Source: Streptomyces cellulosae (lineage in GTDB: Bacteria; Actinomycetota; Actinomycetes; Streptomycetales; Streptomycetaceae). From it: a stretch of 64,000 bases of DNA. The notes beneath the pieces were generated by a model that worked only from the letters and a program-made list of their open reading frames with translations, was not told where the DNA came from and ran no database searches. Where the stretch lies: NCBI RefSeq assembly GCF_000721105.1, contig NZ_JOEV01000014.1, positions 1 to 64,000 of the forward strand. The letters are read 5' to 3'. Shown here one piece after another: positions 1-7,611 of this stretch. Each line of letters begins with the position of its first letter. Within the stretch, counting starts at the first letter, position 1. A program made the position numbers and the translations under genes.

Positions 1-85
1 GCCACCAGACGAGGTCGCTCAGCGGGTCGCAGAACTGCTCGGGGAGGGCCCGCCGGCGTGAGGCCGCGACCGGCGCAACCGCCAT
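1..85 (-). other. Possible start of a further minus-strand ORF, cut by the window edge
   Basis: An ATG at 83-85 opens a frame that runs to the left edge without a stop. Almost every codon in it ends in G or C, which is the coding signature here, whereas the last codons of the overlapping HTH gene do not. The visible residues include LPEQFCDPLSDLVWW, which I do not recognise. It may be a separate overlapping gene, or the continuation of the HTH gene after a frameshift. No clear ribosome-binding site precedes the ATG. Confidence 0.3.
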
Positions 86-303
86 TCTGAAACGATCACG
101 TAGGCGCCGTCGGTGACCTGCTCGACGTAGCCCTCGCGGCGCAGCATCCTCAGGAGCGTGGTCAGGCGCTCCGGGTCGATGCCGGTCAGGCGGGCGAGCC
201 GGCTGTCGGTGACTCCGGTGGTGTGCCGTGCCACGGTCTCCAGGACGCGCAGGGCGTCCTGGGTCGAGTGGTCCGGCGCGGTCGGCTCGTGCATCAGCGC
301 CAC
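19..303 (-). CDS. Truncated IclR-type winged-helix protein
   Basis: About 94 residues that match only the N-terminal DNA-binding half of an IclR regulator: a helix-turn-helix around ALRVLETVARHTTGVTDSRL and a recognition-helix/wing region around LLRMLRREGYVEQ. Family members are about 250 residues and carry a C-terminal effector-binding domain, which is absent. The GTG at 301-303 was chosen because AGGGGG lies six bases upstream; an ATG at 292-294 is the alternative. The last 20 or so codons lose the G/C third-position bias and another frame takes over, which suggests a frameshift or a gene remnant. The preceding longer open frame (to 462) has no ribosome-binding site and looks non-coding. 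Whether it regulates the neighbouring transport operon is unknown. Confidence 0.5.
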   Translation of the reverse strand: MALMHEPTAPDHSTQDALRVLETVARHTTGVTDSRLARLTGIDPERLTTLLRMLRREGYVEQVTDGAYVIVSEWRLRRSRPHAGGPSPSSSATR

Positions 304-552
304 GGTGTTCCCCCTGCGCTCGCTCGGTCGCTCAACGACTGGGCCGTAATCCGGACAGCGAATCCCTTCCACGATAACCGGCAAGAGGCTTGCGGCGAGC
401 GGTTGTTGAGGAGATTGCCAGGGGCCCGGGCCGCTCTCAGCAGGGCCGCTGCCCTCTGTCATGTGCCAGGGGCAGGACCCAGCGCCGGGACCTCGGAAGT
501 TGAACCTCGTTCACCCATGGGAGGGCTCGGAGGGCCTGGAGGATCGCGGAAA

Positions 553-567
553 CCGAGGAGCCCTCGG
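553..567 (-). terminator. Small hairpin just after the ehuA stop
   Basis: CCGAGG and CCTCGG form a 6-bp stem with a 3-base loop a few bases past the ATPase stop codon. It is short, has no U-tract, and is at best a weak terminator for the four-gene transporter operon. The rest of 304-570 shows no gene. Confidence 0.3.
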
Positions 568-570
568 AGA

Positions 571-1368
571 TCAAAGCACCGCCCCGAGGAACTCCCGCGT
601 CCGGTCGTGCTCGGGCTCGCCGAAGATCTTCTCCGGGGGCCCGGACTCGATGACCCGGCCCGAGTCGAACATCAGGACCTGGTCGGAGATGTCCCGGGCG
701 AAGTTCATCTCGTGGGTCACACAGAGCATCGTGATGTCGGTGGAGTGGGCGATGTCCCGCAGGACGTCCAGGACACCGGCGACCAGCTCCGGGTCCAGCG
801 CGGAGGTCACCTCGTCGAGGAGCAGCACCTGCGGCCGCATCGCCAGCGCCCGCGCGATCGCCACCCGCTGCTGCTGCCCGCCGGACAGCTGGCTCGGCCG
901 GGCGTCGGCCTTGTCGGCCAGGCCCACCAGGTCCAGCAGGTCGCGGGCCCGTTCGTCCGCCTCGTCCCGGGACATCCCGAGGACGGTGACGGGTGCCTCG
1001 GTGATGTTCCTGAGGGCCGTCATGTTCGGGAACAGGTTGAACTGCTGGAACACCATCCCGATCTTCTTGCGGACCTCGCGGACCTGCTTCTCCGGCGCCG
1101 GGAACAGCTGCTGGCCGTCGACGGTGATCGTGCCCTCGTCGGGCTTGGTCAGCGTCATCAGCAGCCGCAGGATCGTCGTCTTGCCGGAGCCGGACGGCCC
1201 GATCAGCGTGACGTGCTTGCCGGAGTCCACGGAGAAGTCCAGCCGGTCGAGGACCGTGTTGGACCCGAACCGCTTGGTGACGTGGTCCAGCCGGATCAGC
1301 TCGCTGCCGTCCACCGGCGGGTTGGAGTGGGCGTCGGGCTCTTTCATGAGGGGGGCGTCAGTGGACAA
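571..1368 (-). CDS. ehuA: Polar amino-acid-type ABC transporter ATPase, EhuA-like
   Basis: Cytoplasmic ATPase that powers the importer formed with the two permeases and lipoprotein encoded upstream. All ABC motifs are intact in 265 residues: Walker A GPSGSGKT at 57-64, Q-loop FQQF near 107-110, signature LSGGQQQ at 161-167, Walker B VLLLDE at 181-186 and the switch histidine H219 in VTHE. The TTG at 1366-1368 is preferred because GGAG sits seven bases upstream and it overlaps the end of the permease gene by 11 bp, as expected for coupled translation; an ATG at 1345-1347 is possible. The best family match is the ectoine/hydroxyectoine importer ATPase, but these ATPases are nearly interchangeable among polar amino-acid importers, so the substrate is not implied. 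Confidence 0.9.
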   Translation of the reverse strand: MSTDAPLMKEPDAHSNPPVDGSELIRLDHVTKRFGSNTVLDRLDFSVDSGKHVTLIGPSGSGKTTILRLLMTLTKPDEGTITVDGQQLFPAPEKQVREVRKKIGMVFQQFNLFPNMTALRNITEAPVTVLGMSRDEADERARDLLDLVGLADKADARPSQLSGGQQQRVAIARALAMRPQVLLLDEVTSALDPELVAGVLDVLRDIAHSTDITMLCVTHEMNFARDISDQVLMFDSGRVIESGPPEKIFGEPEHDRTREFLGAVL

Positions 1369-2008
1369 GACGTCGCTCCAGTGCTCGCAGGAGAAGGGAG
1401 GCCAGATAGGAAATGACGATGAAGGCCACGCCGATCACGGTCAGGGGCTCGGTGAACTGGAAGTGCTCCTGGGAGTACAGCCGCGCCTGCCCGAGCATCT
1501 CCAGCACCGTGATCACCATCAGCATCGGCGTGTCCTTGAGCATCGCGATCACGTAGTTGCCGAGCGCCGGCACCACGCGGCGGATCGCCTGCGGCAGGAT
1601 CACCACCCGCCAGGTCCGGGCCACCGGCAGGTTCAGCGCGGTCGCCGCCTCCCACTGGCCGGCCGGCACCGCCTCGATACCGGCCCGGTAGACCTGCATC
1701 GTGTACGTCGAGTAGTGCAGGCCGATCCCGATGACGCCGGTGGTCAGCGCCGACAGGGTCACGCCCCACTCGGGCAGCACGTAGAAGAGGAAGAACAGCT
1801 GCACCAGCAGCGGGGTGTTGCGCACGAACTCCGTGATCACCCCGACCGGCCAGCGCACCCAGCGGGTCGGCGTGCGCATCAGCAGCGCCCACACCAGGCC
1901 CAGGAGGAAGGAGATGACCGACCCCAGCGCCAGCGCCTGCAGGGTGACCAGCAGACCGTCCCAGAAGTGCGGCATGAAGCCGCTCACCGCGTCCCAGTCC
2001 CACTTCAC
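1358..2008 (-). CDS. ehuD: ABC transporter permease, EhuD-like
   Basis: Integral membrane subunit, 216 residues, with five or so hydrophobic helices and the cytoplasmic EAA loop (EAATALNLPVARTWR, residues about 121-135) that docks on the ATPase. It belongs to the HisM/GlnP family of polar amino-acid importer permeases and would form a heterodimer with the upstream EhuC-like subunit. Its ATG overlaps the stop of the preceding permease gene by 4 bp (ATGA), so the genes are probably translationally coupled. Length and motifs are normal for the family. Confidence 0.9.
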   Translation of the reverse strand: MKWDWDAVSGFMPHFWDGLLVTLQALALGSVISFLLGLVWALLMRTPTRWVRWPVGVITEFVRNTPLLVQLFFLFYVLPEWGVTLSALTTGVIGIGLHYSTYTMQVYRAGIEAVPAGQWEAATALNLPVARTWRVVILPQAIRRVVPALGNYVIAMLKDTPMLMVITVLEMLGQARLYSQEHFQFTEPLTVIGVAFIVISYLASLLLRALERRLVH

Positions 2009-2730
2009 GAGGCACCTCCGGCCGCGCCGACCCCGGTCGTCTCCGCGCGCTTCAGCTCATGCGCGGACACCTCGCGTTGCGGCGCCTTCCCGACGCCCGC
2101 CTTCAGTTTCTTCTCCAGCCCGCGCATCAGCCGGGTGAGCAGGAAGGCGATCACGAAGTAGATCACCAGCAGGTACGAGTAGATCTCCGCGCTCTCCTGC
2201 AGCGCGAGGCGCACCAGGTTGCCGCTGAACGCCAGGTCGCCCATGCCCATCACCGACACCAGCGCGGTGCCCTTGAGCAGTTCGATCAGCAGGTTGGAGA
2301 ACGGCGGGATCATCTCCGGCACCGCCTGCGGCAGCAGGATCAGCCGCATCCGCTGCCAGGGCGTGAAGCTCAGCGCGATCCCGCCCTCCTGCTGAGCCGG
2401 GTCGACGGCCTTGAGCGCACCGCGCACGATCTCCGAGCCGTACGCCCCGTAGGTCAGCCCGAGCGCGAGCGTGCCCGCCCACATCGGCACCAGCTGCCAG
2501 CCGAAGGCGATCGGCAGCACGAAGAACACCCAGAAGATCATCACCAGCGCGGAGGTCCCGCGGAACACCTCGGTGTAGAGGCCCGCGAGGAAGCGCACGA
2601 TCCACAGCCGGTGGGTGCGGGCCACACCCGCGACGAAGGCGACGGCCGCGCCCAGCAGCGCGCTGAACACGAGCAACTGGACCGTGGTCCATATGCCCTT
2701 GAGTACGAGTTCCCACAGTCCGGAGGTCAT
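2005..2730 (-). CDS. ehuC: ABC transporter permease, EhuC-like
   Basis: Second membrane subunit of the importer, 241 residues. It has the HisM-type permease core and an EAA-like loop (QQEGGIALSFTPWQRMR). The charged C-terminal tail after the last helix (KKLKAGVGKAPQREV and onward) is longer than in its partner. The ATG at 2728-2730 overlaps the lipoprotein stop codon by 4 bp and is the natural coupled start; a GTG three codons upstream is also open. The operon order is lipoprotein, this permease, second permease, ATPase, as in ehuBCDA clusters. Confidence 0.9.
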   Translation of the reverse strand: MTSGLWELVLKGIWTTVQLLVFSALLGAAVAFVAGVARTHRLWIVRFLAGLYTEVFRGTSALVMIFWVFFVLPIAFGWQLVPMWAGTLALGLTYGAYGSEIVRGALKAVDPAQQEGGIALSFTPWQRMRLILLPQAVPEMIPPFSNLLIELLKGTALVSVMGMGDLAFSGNLVRLALQESAEIYSYLLVIYFVIAFLLTRLMRGLEKKLKAGVGKAPQREVSAHELKRAETTGVGAAGGAS

Positions 2731-3632
2731 CCGCCGCACAGCTCCTTCGCGGTGAGGTCGGTCATCTCGGCCTCGGTGAACCCGAAGGGCTTGAGGATCC
2801 GGAACAACTCCCCACTCTTCTTCAGCTTCCGCAGCTCCACGTTGAAGGCGTCCCGCAGCCCGGTCTCGGTCGGCCGGAACGCGAAGGCGCCCCCGTCGAC
2901 GTGCGGCTTGCCGTCGACGAGCGGCGTGAAGGCCTTGGTGGCCTCCGCCTTGCTGGACTTCTTCACCACCTCACGGGTGGTCAGCGCGGTCCCGGCGAAG
3001 GCGTCGACACGCCCGGCCTCCACCGCGTTCAGCCCGGCGACCTGGTCCGGCACGATCAGGATGTCGCTCTCCTTGTACCCGGCCTCGACGGCGTACTGGA
3101 TCTCCGCGTATCCCGTACCGGTCGCGAACTTGGCCTTCTTCTCGACGATGTCCTTGTAGTCGTGCAGGCCTTTCGGGTTGCCCCTGCGCACGATGAAGGA
3201 GTCGAGCATCTGGTAGTCGGGGTCGGCGAAGATGACCTGCGCGCAGCGCTCGGGATTGACGTACATCCCGGCGGCGACGACGTCGAACTGCTGCGAGTTC
3301 AGCCCGGGGATCAGCGAGCCGAACTCCGTCGGCACCGGCTGCACCTTGTCGATCCCGAGCCGTTTGAAGATGACCCGCGCGAGTTCGGGTGCCTCGCCGG
3401 TCAGGTCGCCGTTCTTGTCGATGTACCCGAAGGGGATCTCACCGGCGATTCCCAGCCGTACGACACCGGCGGCCTTGAGCCGGCCGAGGAGATCACCGCC
3501 CTCGGTGGTCGAGGCGGTCGCCACGCGCGAGCAGCCCGCCGCACCCAACGCGCCGAGCGCCGCCACCCCCGCGAGCAGCGACCGGCGTGTGGGTCCGGAC
3601 GTGTGTGCGCCATGTTCCGTAGGTGGAGCCAT
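2727..3632 (-). CDS. ehuB: Extracellular solute-binding lipoprotein, EhuB-like
   Basis: Family 3 (polar amino-acid type) substrate-binding protein, about 301 residues from the ATG at 3630-3632. The N-terminus carries a twin-arginine motif (TRRSLLAG), a hydrophobic stretch, and a lipobox-like GAAGC, so it is probably a Tat-exported lipoprotein facing outward. The mature part has the usual two-lobe pattern: LGIAGEIPFGYID near the start, then FDVVAAGMYVNPER. It captures the substrate for the two permeases and ATPase downstream. Homologues are annotated as ectoine-binding, but the ectoine breakdown genes are not in this window and the neighbouring enzymes suggest an amide or small acid. The ribosome-binding site is weak. 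Only 88 bp separate it from the divergent DUF3830 gene. Confidence 0.88.
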   Translation of the reverse strand: MAPPTEHGAHTSGPTRRSLLAGVAALGALGAAGCSRVATASTTEGGDLLGRLKAAGVVRLGIAGEIPFGYIDKNGDLTGEAPELARVIFKRLGIDKVQPVPTEFGSLIPGLNSQQFDVVAAGMYVNPERCAQVIFADPDYQMLDSFIVRRGNPKGLHDYKDIVEKKAKFATGTGYAEIQYAVEAGYKESDILIVPDQVAGLNAVEAGRVDAFAGTALTTREVVKKSSKAEATKAFTPLVDGKPHVDGGAFAFRPTETGLRDAFNVELRKLKKSGELFRILKPFGFTEAEMTDLTAKELCGG

Positions 3633-3720
3633 GGCGGCGCAGCTACCCGAGAGCATGCGAGTTATGCAGGCCGATTTCAGCCCCGATCTTCGGCCGGGCC
3701 CTCTTGACTGCCGGGGGACC

Positions 3721-4224
3721 ATGGAACGCATGGCCGACCGATATATCGAAGTCTCGCTGGTCAAGCGCGGAATCACCGCCACGGCAAAGCTGCTCGACGA
3801 TCGCGCGCCGGTCACCTGCGCGGCCGTCTGGGATGCCCTTCCGCTCGCCGGAGACGTCTATCACGCCAAATACGCACGCAACGAGATCTACGCCCTGTTC
3901 CCGCCTTTCGCGACATCAGAGCCACCCCTGGAAAATCCGACAGTCACCCCGATTCCCGGCGATCTCTGCTATTTCTCCTTCGCGGGCGCGGAGTTGGGCA
4001 CCAAGGCCTACGGCTACGACCGAGAGGTCCGGCCCGGCACGACGGTCGTCGACCTGGCCCTGTTCTACGAGCGCAACAACCTGCTCCTCAACGCCGACGT
4101 CGGCTGGGTGCCGGGCATCGTCTGGGGCCAGATCGTCGAGGGCCTGCCGGAGCTCGCGGACGGGTGCAACGACCTGTGGCGGACCGGGGCGGCGGGGGAG
4201 AGCCTCAGCTTCCGCCGGGCGTGA
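3721..4224 (+). CDS. DUF3830 family protein
   Basis: A 167-residue soluble protein beginning MERMADRYIEVSL. I place it in DUF3830, a family with a cyclophilin-like fold that recurs beside amidase and polar-solute transporter genes; no biochemical function is established to my knowledge. Conserved-looking stretches include HAKYARNEIYALFP and TVVDLALFYERNNLL. It is divergent from ehuB and runs tail-to-tail into the amidase gene with a 20-bp overlap (4205-4224). The ATG at 3721 follows a GGGGG tract at short spacing; an in-frame ATG at 3730 is the alternative. The position suggests a role in handling the imported compound, for example binding or isomerising it, but that is inference. Confidence 0.75.
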   Translation: MERMADRYIEVSLVKRGITATAKLLDDRAPVTCAAVWDALPLAGDVYHAKYARNEIYALFPPFATSEPPLENPTVTPIPGDLCYFSFAGAELGTKAYGYDREVRPGTTVVDLALFYERNNLLLNADVGWVPGIVWGQIVEGLPELADGCNDLWRTGAAGESLSFRRA

Positions 4225-5602
4225 TCCCGGCCCCCGCCTCGTACAGGGCGTGGGCCGCCCGGAGCACCAGGTCGTCGCGGTGCCGGGCGGCCACCAGCTG
4301 GAGCCCCACAGGCAGTCCGTCGCCGTCCGTGCCCACCGGGACGGAGGCGGCCGGCTGCTGGGTCATGTTGAAGGGGTACGTGAATGGCGTCCACCCCGTC
4401 CAGCGTCGGTGGCCGGAACCTTTCGGCACCTCGGCGCCCGCCTCGAACGCGGTGATCGGAAGCGTCGGGGTGACCAGCAGGTCGTAGGAGTCGTGGAAGC
4501 GGCCCATACGGCGGCCGAGCTCCATCCGGACGTCGACCGCGGCCAGATAGTCCAGGGCGCTGTAGCGGGCGCCCCGGTCGCAGATCTCCCGCAGCCCCGG
4601 GTCGAGCAGCTCCCGCTGCCGCGGTCCCAGGGACTGCGTCACCCGGGCCGCGCCGCTGAACCACAGGGTGTGGAAGGCGTCCACCGGGTCCGTGAGATCG
4701 GGGTCGGCCTCCGTGACGTGCGCCCCGAGCTCCACGAGCCGCTCCACGGCCCGCCGCACCGCCGCCTGGACCGCCGGCTGCACCGCCACCTGACCGCCGA
4801 GGGACGGCGAGTAGGCGACCCTGAGCCCGCGCACCCCGCCCGGCAGTCCCGCCGAGAAGGCGCCGGGAGCGGGACTCAGCGCCGACCAGTCCCGGGAGTC
4901 CGGGTTGCCGATGACGTCGAGGAGCAGGGCCGCGTCCGCCGCGTCCCGGGTCATCGGGCCCACATGGGCGAGGGTGCCGAAGGCGCTCGCCGGGTACAGC
5001 GGCACCCGGCCGTACGTCGGCTTCAGGGCGAAGATCCCGCAGAACGCGGCCGGGATGCGGACACTGCCGCCGCCGTCGGTGCCGAGGGCGAGCGGTCCCG
5101 CGCCGAGGGCCACGGCCGCCGCCGCGCCGCCGCTGGAGCCGCCCGCGGTGCGGGTCGGGTCGTGCGGGTTGCGGGTCACCCCGGTCAGCGGGGAGTCGGT
5201 GACGCCCTTCCAGCCGAACTCCGGGGTCGTGGTCTTGCCGATGAAGACGGCACCGTGCTCGCGCAGCCGGGCCACCGACGGAGCGTCCTCGTCCCAACGG
5301 CCCTGTTCGGAGATGGTCCGCGAGCCCTTGAGGGTCGGCGTCCCGCGCTGCAGCAGGATGTCCTTCACCGTCACCGGCACCCCGTCCACCAGCCCCGCCG
5401 GCTCACCCACGCGCCATCGGTCGGCCGACTCCCGGGCCCGCGCGAGGGCGTCGTCCGCGGTGAGCCGTACGAACGCGTTCACCTCCGGCTGGATCTCCGC
5501 CGCCCGGTCGAGGGCCGCACGGGTCGCCTCCACGGGGCTGAAGTCGCCCTTGCGGTAGCCGTCGACGAGTTGTAGTGCGGTCAGTTCGGTGAGCTCCGTC
5601 AT
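4205..5602 (-). CDS. Amidase (amidase signature family)
   Basis: Hydrolase of the Lys-cisSer-Ser amidase signature family, 465 residues, about the normal length. The triad is visible: K80 in VTVKD, the cis-serine in GGSSGG (S156/S157), and nucleophile S180 in GTDGGGSVRIPA. It should release ammonia or an amine from a carboxamide in the cytoplasm. The start at 5600-5602 follows GGAGGGG four bases upstream. It lies 19 bp behind the hydroxyacid dehydrogenase and is probably co-transcribed with it; its 3' end overlaps that of the convergent DUF3830 gene. The family is broad (aliphatic amides, aryl amides, Gln-tRNA), so the substrate cannot be read from sequence. Confidence 0.88.
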   Translation of the reverse strand: MTELTELTALQLVDGYRKGDFSPVEATRAALDRAAEIQPEVNAFVRLTADDALARARESADRWRVGEPAGLVDGVPVTVKDILLQRGTPTLKGSRTISEQGRWDEDAPSVARLREHGAVFIGKTTTPEFGWKGVTDSPLTGVTRNPHDPTRTAGGSSGGAAAAVALGAGPLALGTDGGGSVRIPAAFCGIFALKPTYGRVPLYPASAFGTLAHVGPMTRDAADAALLLDVIGNPDSRDWSALSPAPGAFSAGLPGGVRGLRVAYSPSLGGQVAVQPAVQAAVRRAVERLVELGAHVTEADPDLTDPVDAFHTLWFSGAARVTQSLGPRQRELLDPGLREICDRGARYSALDYLAAVDVRMELGRRMGRFHDSYDLLVTPTLPITAFEAGAEVPKGSGHRRWTGWTPFTYPFNMTQQPAASVPVGTDGDGLPVGLQLVAARHRDDLVLRAAHALYEAGAGITPGGS

Positions 5603-5621
5603 CCGGCCCCTCCGTAGGACG

Positions 5622-6599
5622 TCAGTGTCCGGGTACATACCCGCGCTGCTTGTCCACCACGTTCGGCAGCGATCTGCCCGCCTCCCAGCGCTCGTACAAC
5701 TCCACGAACTGTGCGCCCAGTTCGTCCCGCCAGCCGACCGTGTCACCGCTCATGTGCGGGGACACGATCAGGTTCGGGACCTGCCACAGCGGGCTGTCGG
5801 GGGTGAGGGGCTCGTGCTCGAAGACGTCCAGGGCGGCGCCCGCGATCCAGTGCTTGGTCAACGCCTCGACCAGCGCGTCCTCGACGACCAGCTGTCCCCG
5901 GCCGATGTTGATGAAGCGGGCGGACGGCTGCATCATGCCGAAGCGGCGCGCGTCGAACATGCCGTGCGTCTGCTCGGTGAGGGGCGCCGCCGCGATCACC
6001 CAGTCCGCGCGGGCGATCAGCCGGTCCAGGTCGTCCGGGCCGTGGACGCCGGTGCGCGGGGTGCGGCCCACCAGGGCGGCGGTGATGCCGAGCGCCTTCA
6101 GCGTGGAGACGATCGCCCGTCCGATCGGCCCGGCTCCGACCACGCACGCGCGCGTGCCGGCCACCCGCTGCGACTCCCGGTGCCGCCAGGTGCGGTTCCG
6201 TTGCAGCTCCAGGGTCCGCGGCAGGTCCTTGGCCATCGACAGCACCAGCGCGGCGACGTACTCGGCGATCGGCCGGTCGAAGACGCCCCGCGCGTTCGTC
6301 ACCACCGTGTCCGAGGCGGCGAGTTCCGGACACATCAGGTGGTCCACGCCCGCGCTCGCCGTGTGCACCCAGCGCGGCCGCGGCCCCTCGCCGGGCCAGG
6401 CCGCGCGCACCGCGTGCGAGGCGAAGTCCCACACCAGCAGCACATCGGCGGACGGCAGCCGCTCGGCCAGGGTGCGCTCGTCCGCGTGCTCGATCCGGGC
6501 GCGGCCGGTGAGCTTCCCGAGCCGGGGCAGCGGGTCGGTGTCCAGGACGAGCAGGGTGGGCGGCCTGGCGGCGTCGGAAGGGGACGCGGAAGCGGGCAT
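5622..6599 (-). CDS. D-isomer-specific 2-hydroxyacid dehydrogenase
   Basis: NAD(P)-dependent oxidoreductase, 325 residues from the ATG at 6597-6599, that interconverts a D-2-hydroxyacid and a 2-oxoacid. The nucleotide-binding fingerprint is GAGPIGRA. The catalytic trio is present: Arg in NIGRGQLV, Glu in EHEPL and His in SPHMSG. The first gene of a two-gene unit with the amidase. It faces the isomerase pair across a 187-bp promoter region. The upstream SD-like sequence (CGAGAA) is weak. It probably acts on the acid released from the imported compound, but no substrate can be named. Confidence 0.88.
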   Translation of the reverse strand: MPASASPSDAARPPTLLVLDTDPLPRLGKLTGRARIEHADERTLAERLPSADVLLVWDFASHAVRAAWPGEGPRPRWVHTASAGVDHLMCPELAASDTVVTNARGVFDRPIAEYVAALVLSMAKDLPRTLELQRNRTWRHRESQRVAGTRACVVGAGPIGRAIVSTLKALGITAALVGRTPRTGVHGPDDLDRLIARADWVIAAAPLTEQTHGMFDARRFGMMQPSARFINIGRGQLVVEDALVEALTKHWIAGAALDVFEHEPLTPDSPLWQVPNLIVSPHMSGDTVGWRDELGAQFVELYERWEAGRSLPNVVDKQRGYVPGH

Positions 6600-6692
6600 T
6601 TCTCGAACCGTTTCTCGGGCGCTGACAGCCGTCTGACGTGGGACGGACACGAGCGGGTCACCGATGCGTGACGCGGGCGTGACAAGGGCGGA

Positions 6693-6721
6693 TTGACCAC
6701 GCTCGCACCCGAACCTACCTT
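6693..6721 (+). promoter_or_regulatory. Predicted sigma-70-type promoter for the isomerase pair
   Basis: TTGACC (6693-6698) and TACCTT (6716-6721) are separated by 17 bases, a good vegetative (HrdB-like) arrangement, about 65 bp before the first isomerase gene. It is a sequence call only. Confidence 0.5.
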
Positions 6722-6786
6722 CGTCAACACGGGCGTGCGCACGGTCCGTTGTCCCCTGGTCCCTCTGTGTGAGGCCGGTGTCTGTC

Positions 6787-7611
6787 ATGGACGTTTCTTT
6801 TCTGGGGGGCCCACGCCCCCAGCGCGGTGTCGGGGTCGTCGCCCCGTTCGACTTCGCCCTCGACCGCGAGCTGTGGCGCTGGGTGCCCGACGAGGTCTCC
6901 CTCCATCTGACCCGGACGCCGTACGTCCCGGTCGAGGTCAGCCTCGACCTCGCCCGCCTGGTCAGCGAGCACGAGACCCTGCACGACGCGGTGCGCACGC
7001 TCACCGCCGTCGAGCCCGAGGTGGTGGCCTACGCCTGCACGTCCGGCAGTTTCGTCGGCGGGATCGCCGGGGAGCGGGCGATGTGCGCGGCGATGACCCT
7101 GGCCGGTGCCCTGCCGTCGGTGACGACGTCCGGGGCGCTCCTGGAGGCGCTGACGGAGCTCGGCGTACGCCGGGTGGCCCTGGTGACGCCGTACACCGTC
7201 TCCGTGACCCGCGCGCTGGAGGAGTACGTGGCCCAGGCGGGCGTCACCGTCACCGGGTGTGCGTACATGGGGTTGACCAGGCACATCTGGAAGGTCCCCT
7301 ACCGGGACGTGGCGGACATGGCGCGCAAGGCGGTCCGCGGCGGAGCCGAGGCGCTGTTCATCAGCTGCACCAACCTCCCGACGTACGACGTGATCCCGCA
7401 ACTGGAGGCGGAGCTGCGGATCCCGGTGATCTCAGCCAACCAGGCAACGATGTGGGCGGCGCTGCGCCGACTGGGTACCCGAGCGGTGGGACCGTACCAG
7501 GCGCTGATCGATCCGGCCGCCCGGCTCGGTCCCGCACTGCCGGACGTACCGGGCCTCCCGGACGTGCCGCGACTGCCGGACGAAGAACAGCAGCAGGAAG
7601 GCTCGACATGA
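6787..7611 (+). CDS. Maleate isomerase / Asp-Glu racemase superfamily enzyme, two-cysteine form
   Basis: A 274-residue member of the maleate cis-trans isomerase and arylmalonate decarboxylase group. Both catalytic cysteines of the isomerase type are present: C84 in YACTSGSF and C194 in ISCTNLPT. In maleate isomerase the first attacks the substrate double bond while the second acts as acid/base. The C-terminus ends in a proline-rich tail with a repeated short pattern (LPDVPGLPDVPRLPD). The ATG at 6787 is chosen; in-frame GTG codons lie at 6769 and 6778. The next gene overlaps its stop by 4 bp, so the pair is translationally coupled and may form a mixed complex. It probably isomerises or racemises an intermediate of the adjacent amidase pathway. 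Confidence 0.8.
   Translation: MDVSFLGGPRPQRGVGVVAPFDFALDRELWRWVPDEVSLHLTRTPYVPVEVSLDLARLVSEHETLHDAVRTLTAVEPEVVAYACTSGSFVGGIAGERAMCAAMTLAGALPSVTTSGALLEALTELGVRRVALVTPYTVSVTRALEEYVAQAGVTVTGCAYMGLTRHIWKVPYRDVADMARKAVRGGAEALFISCTNLPTYDVIPQLEAELRIPVISANQATMWAALRRLGTRAVGPYQALIDPAARLGPALPDVPGLPDVPRLPDEEQQQEGST

Noticed and set aside
223..2161. Long plus-strand frames across the importer genes
   Set aside because: They are antisense to clear ABC-transporter genes, Arg/His/Gly-rich, and lack start signals. The same applies to other long opposite-strand frames at 40516-42315, 47463-49061 and 52092-54194.
571..3632. Ectoine importer as a functional name
   Set aside because: The sequence resembles EhuABCD, but no ectoine hydrolase or deacetylase gene is in the window and the neighbours are amidase and isomerase genes. 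Substrate left open.
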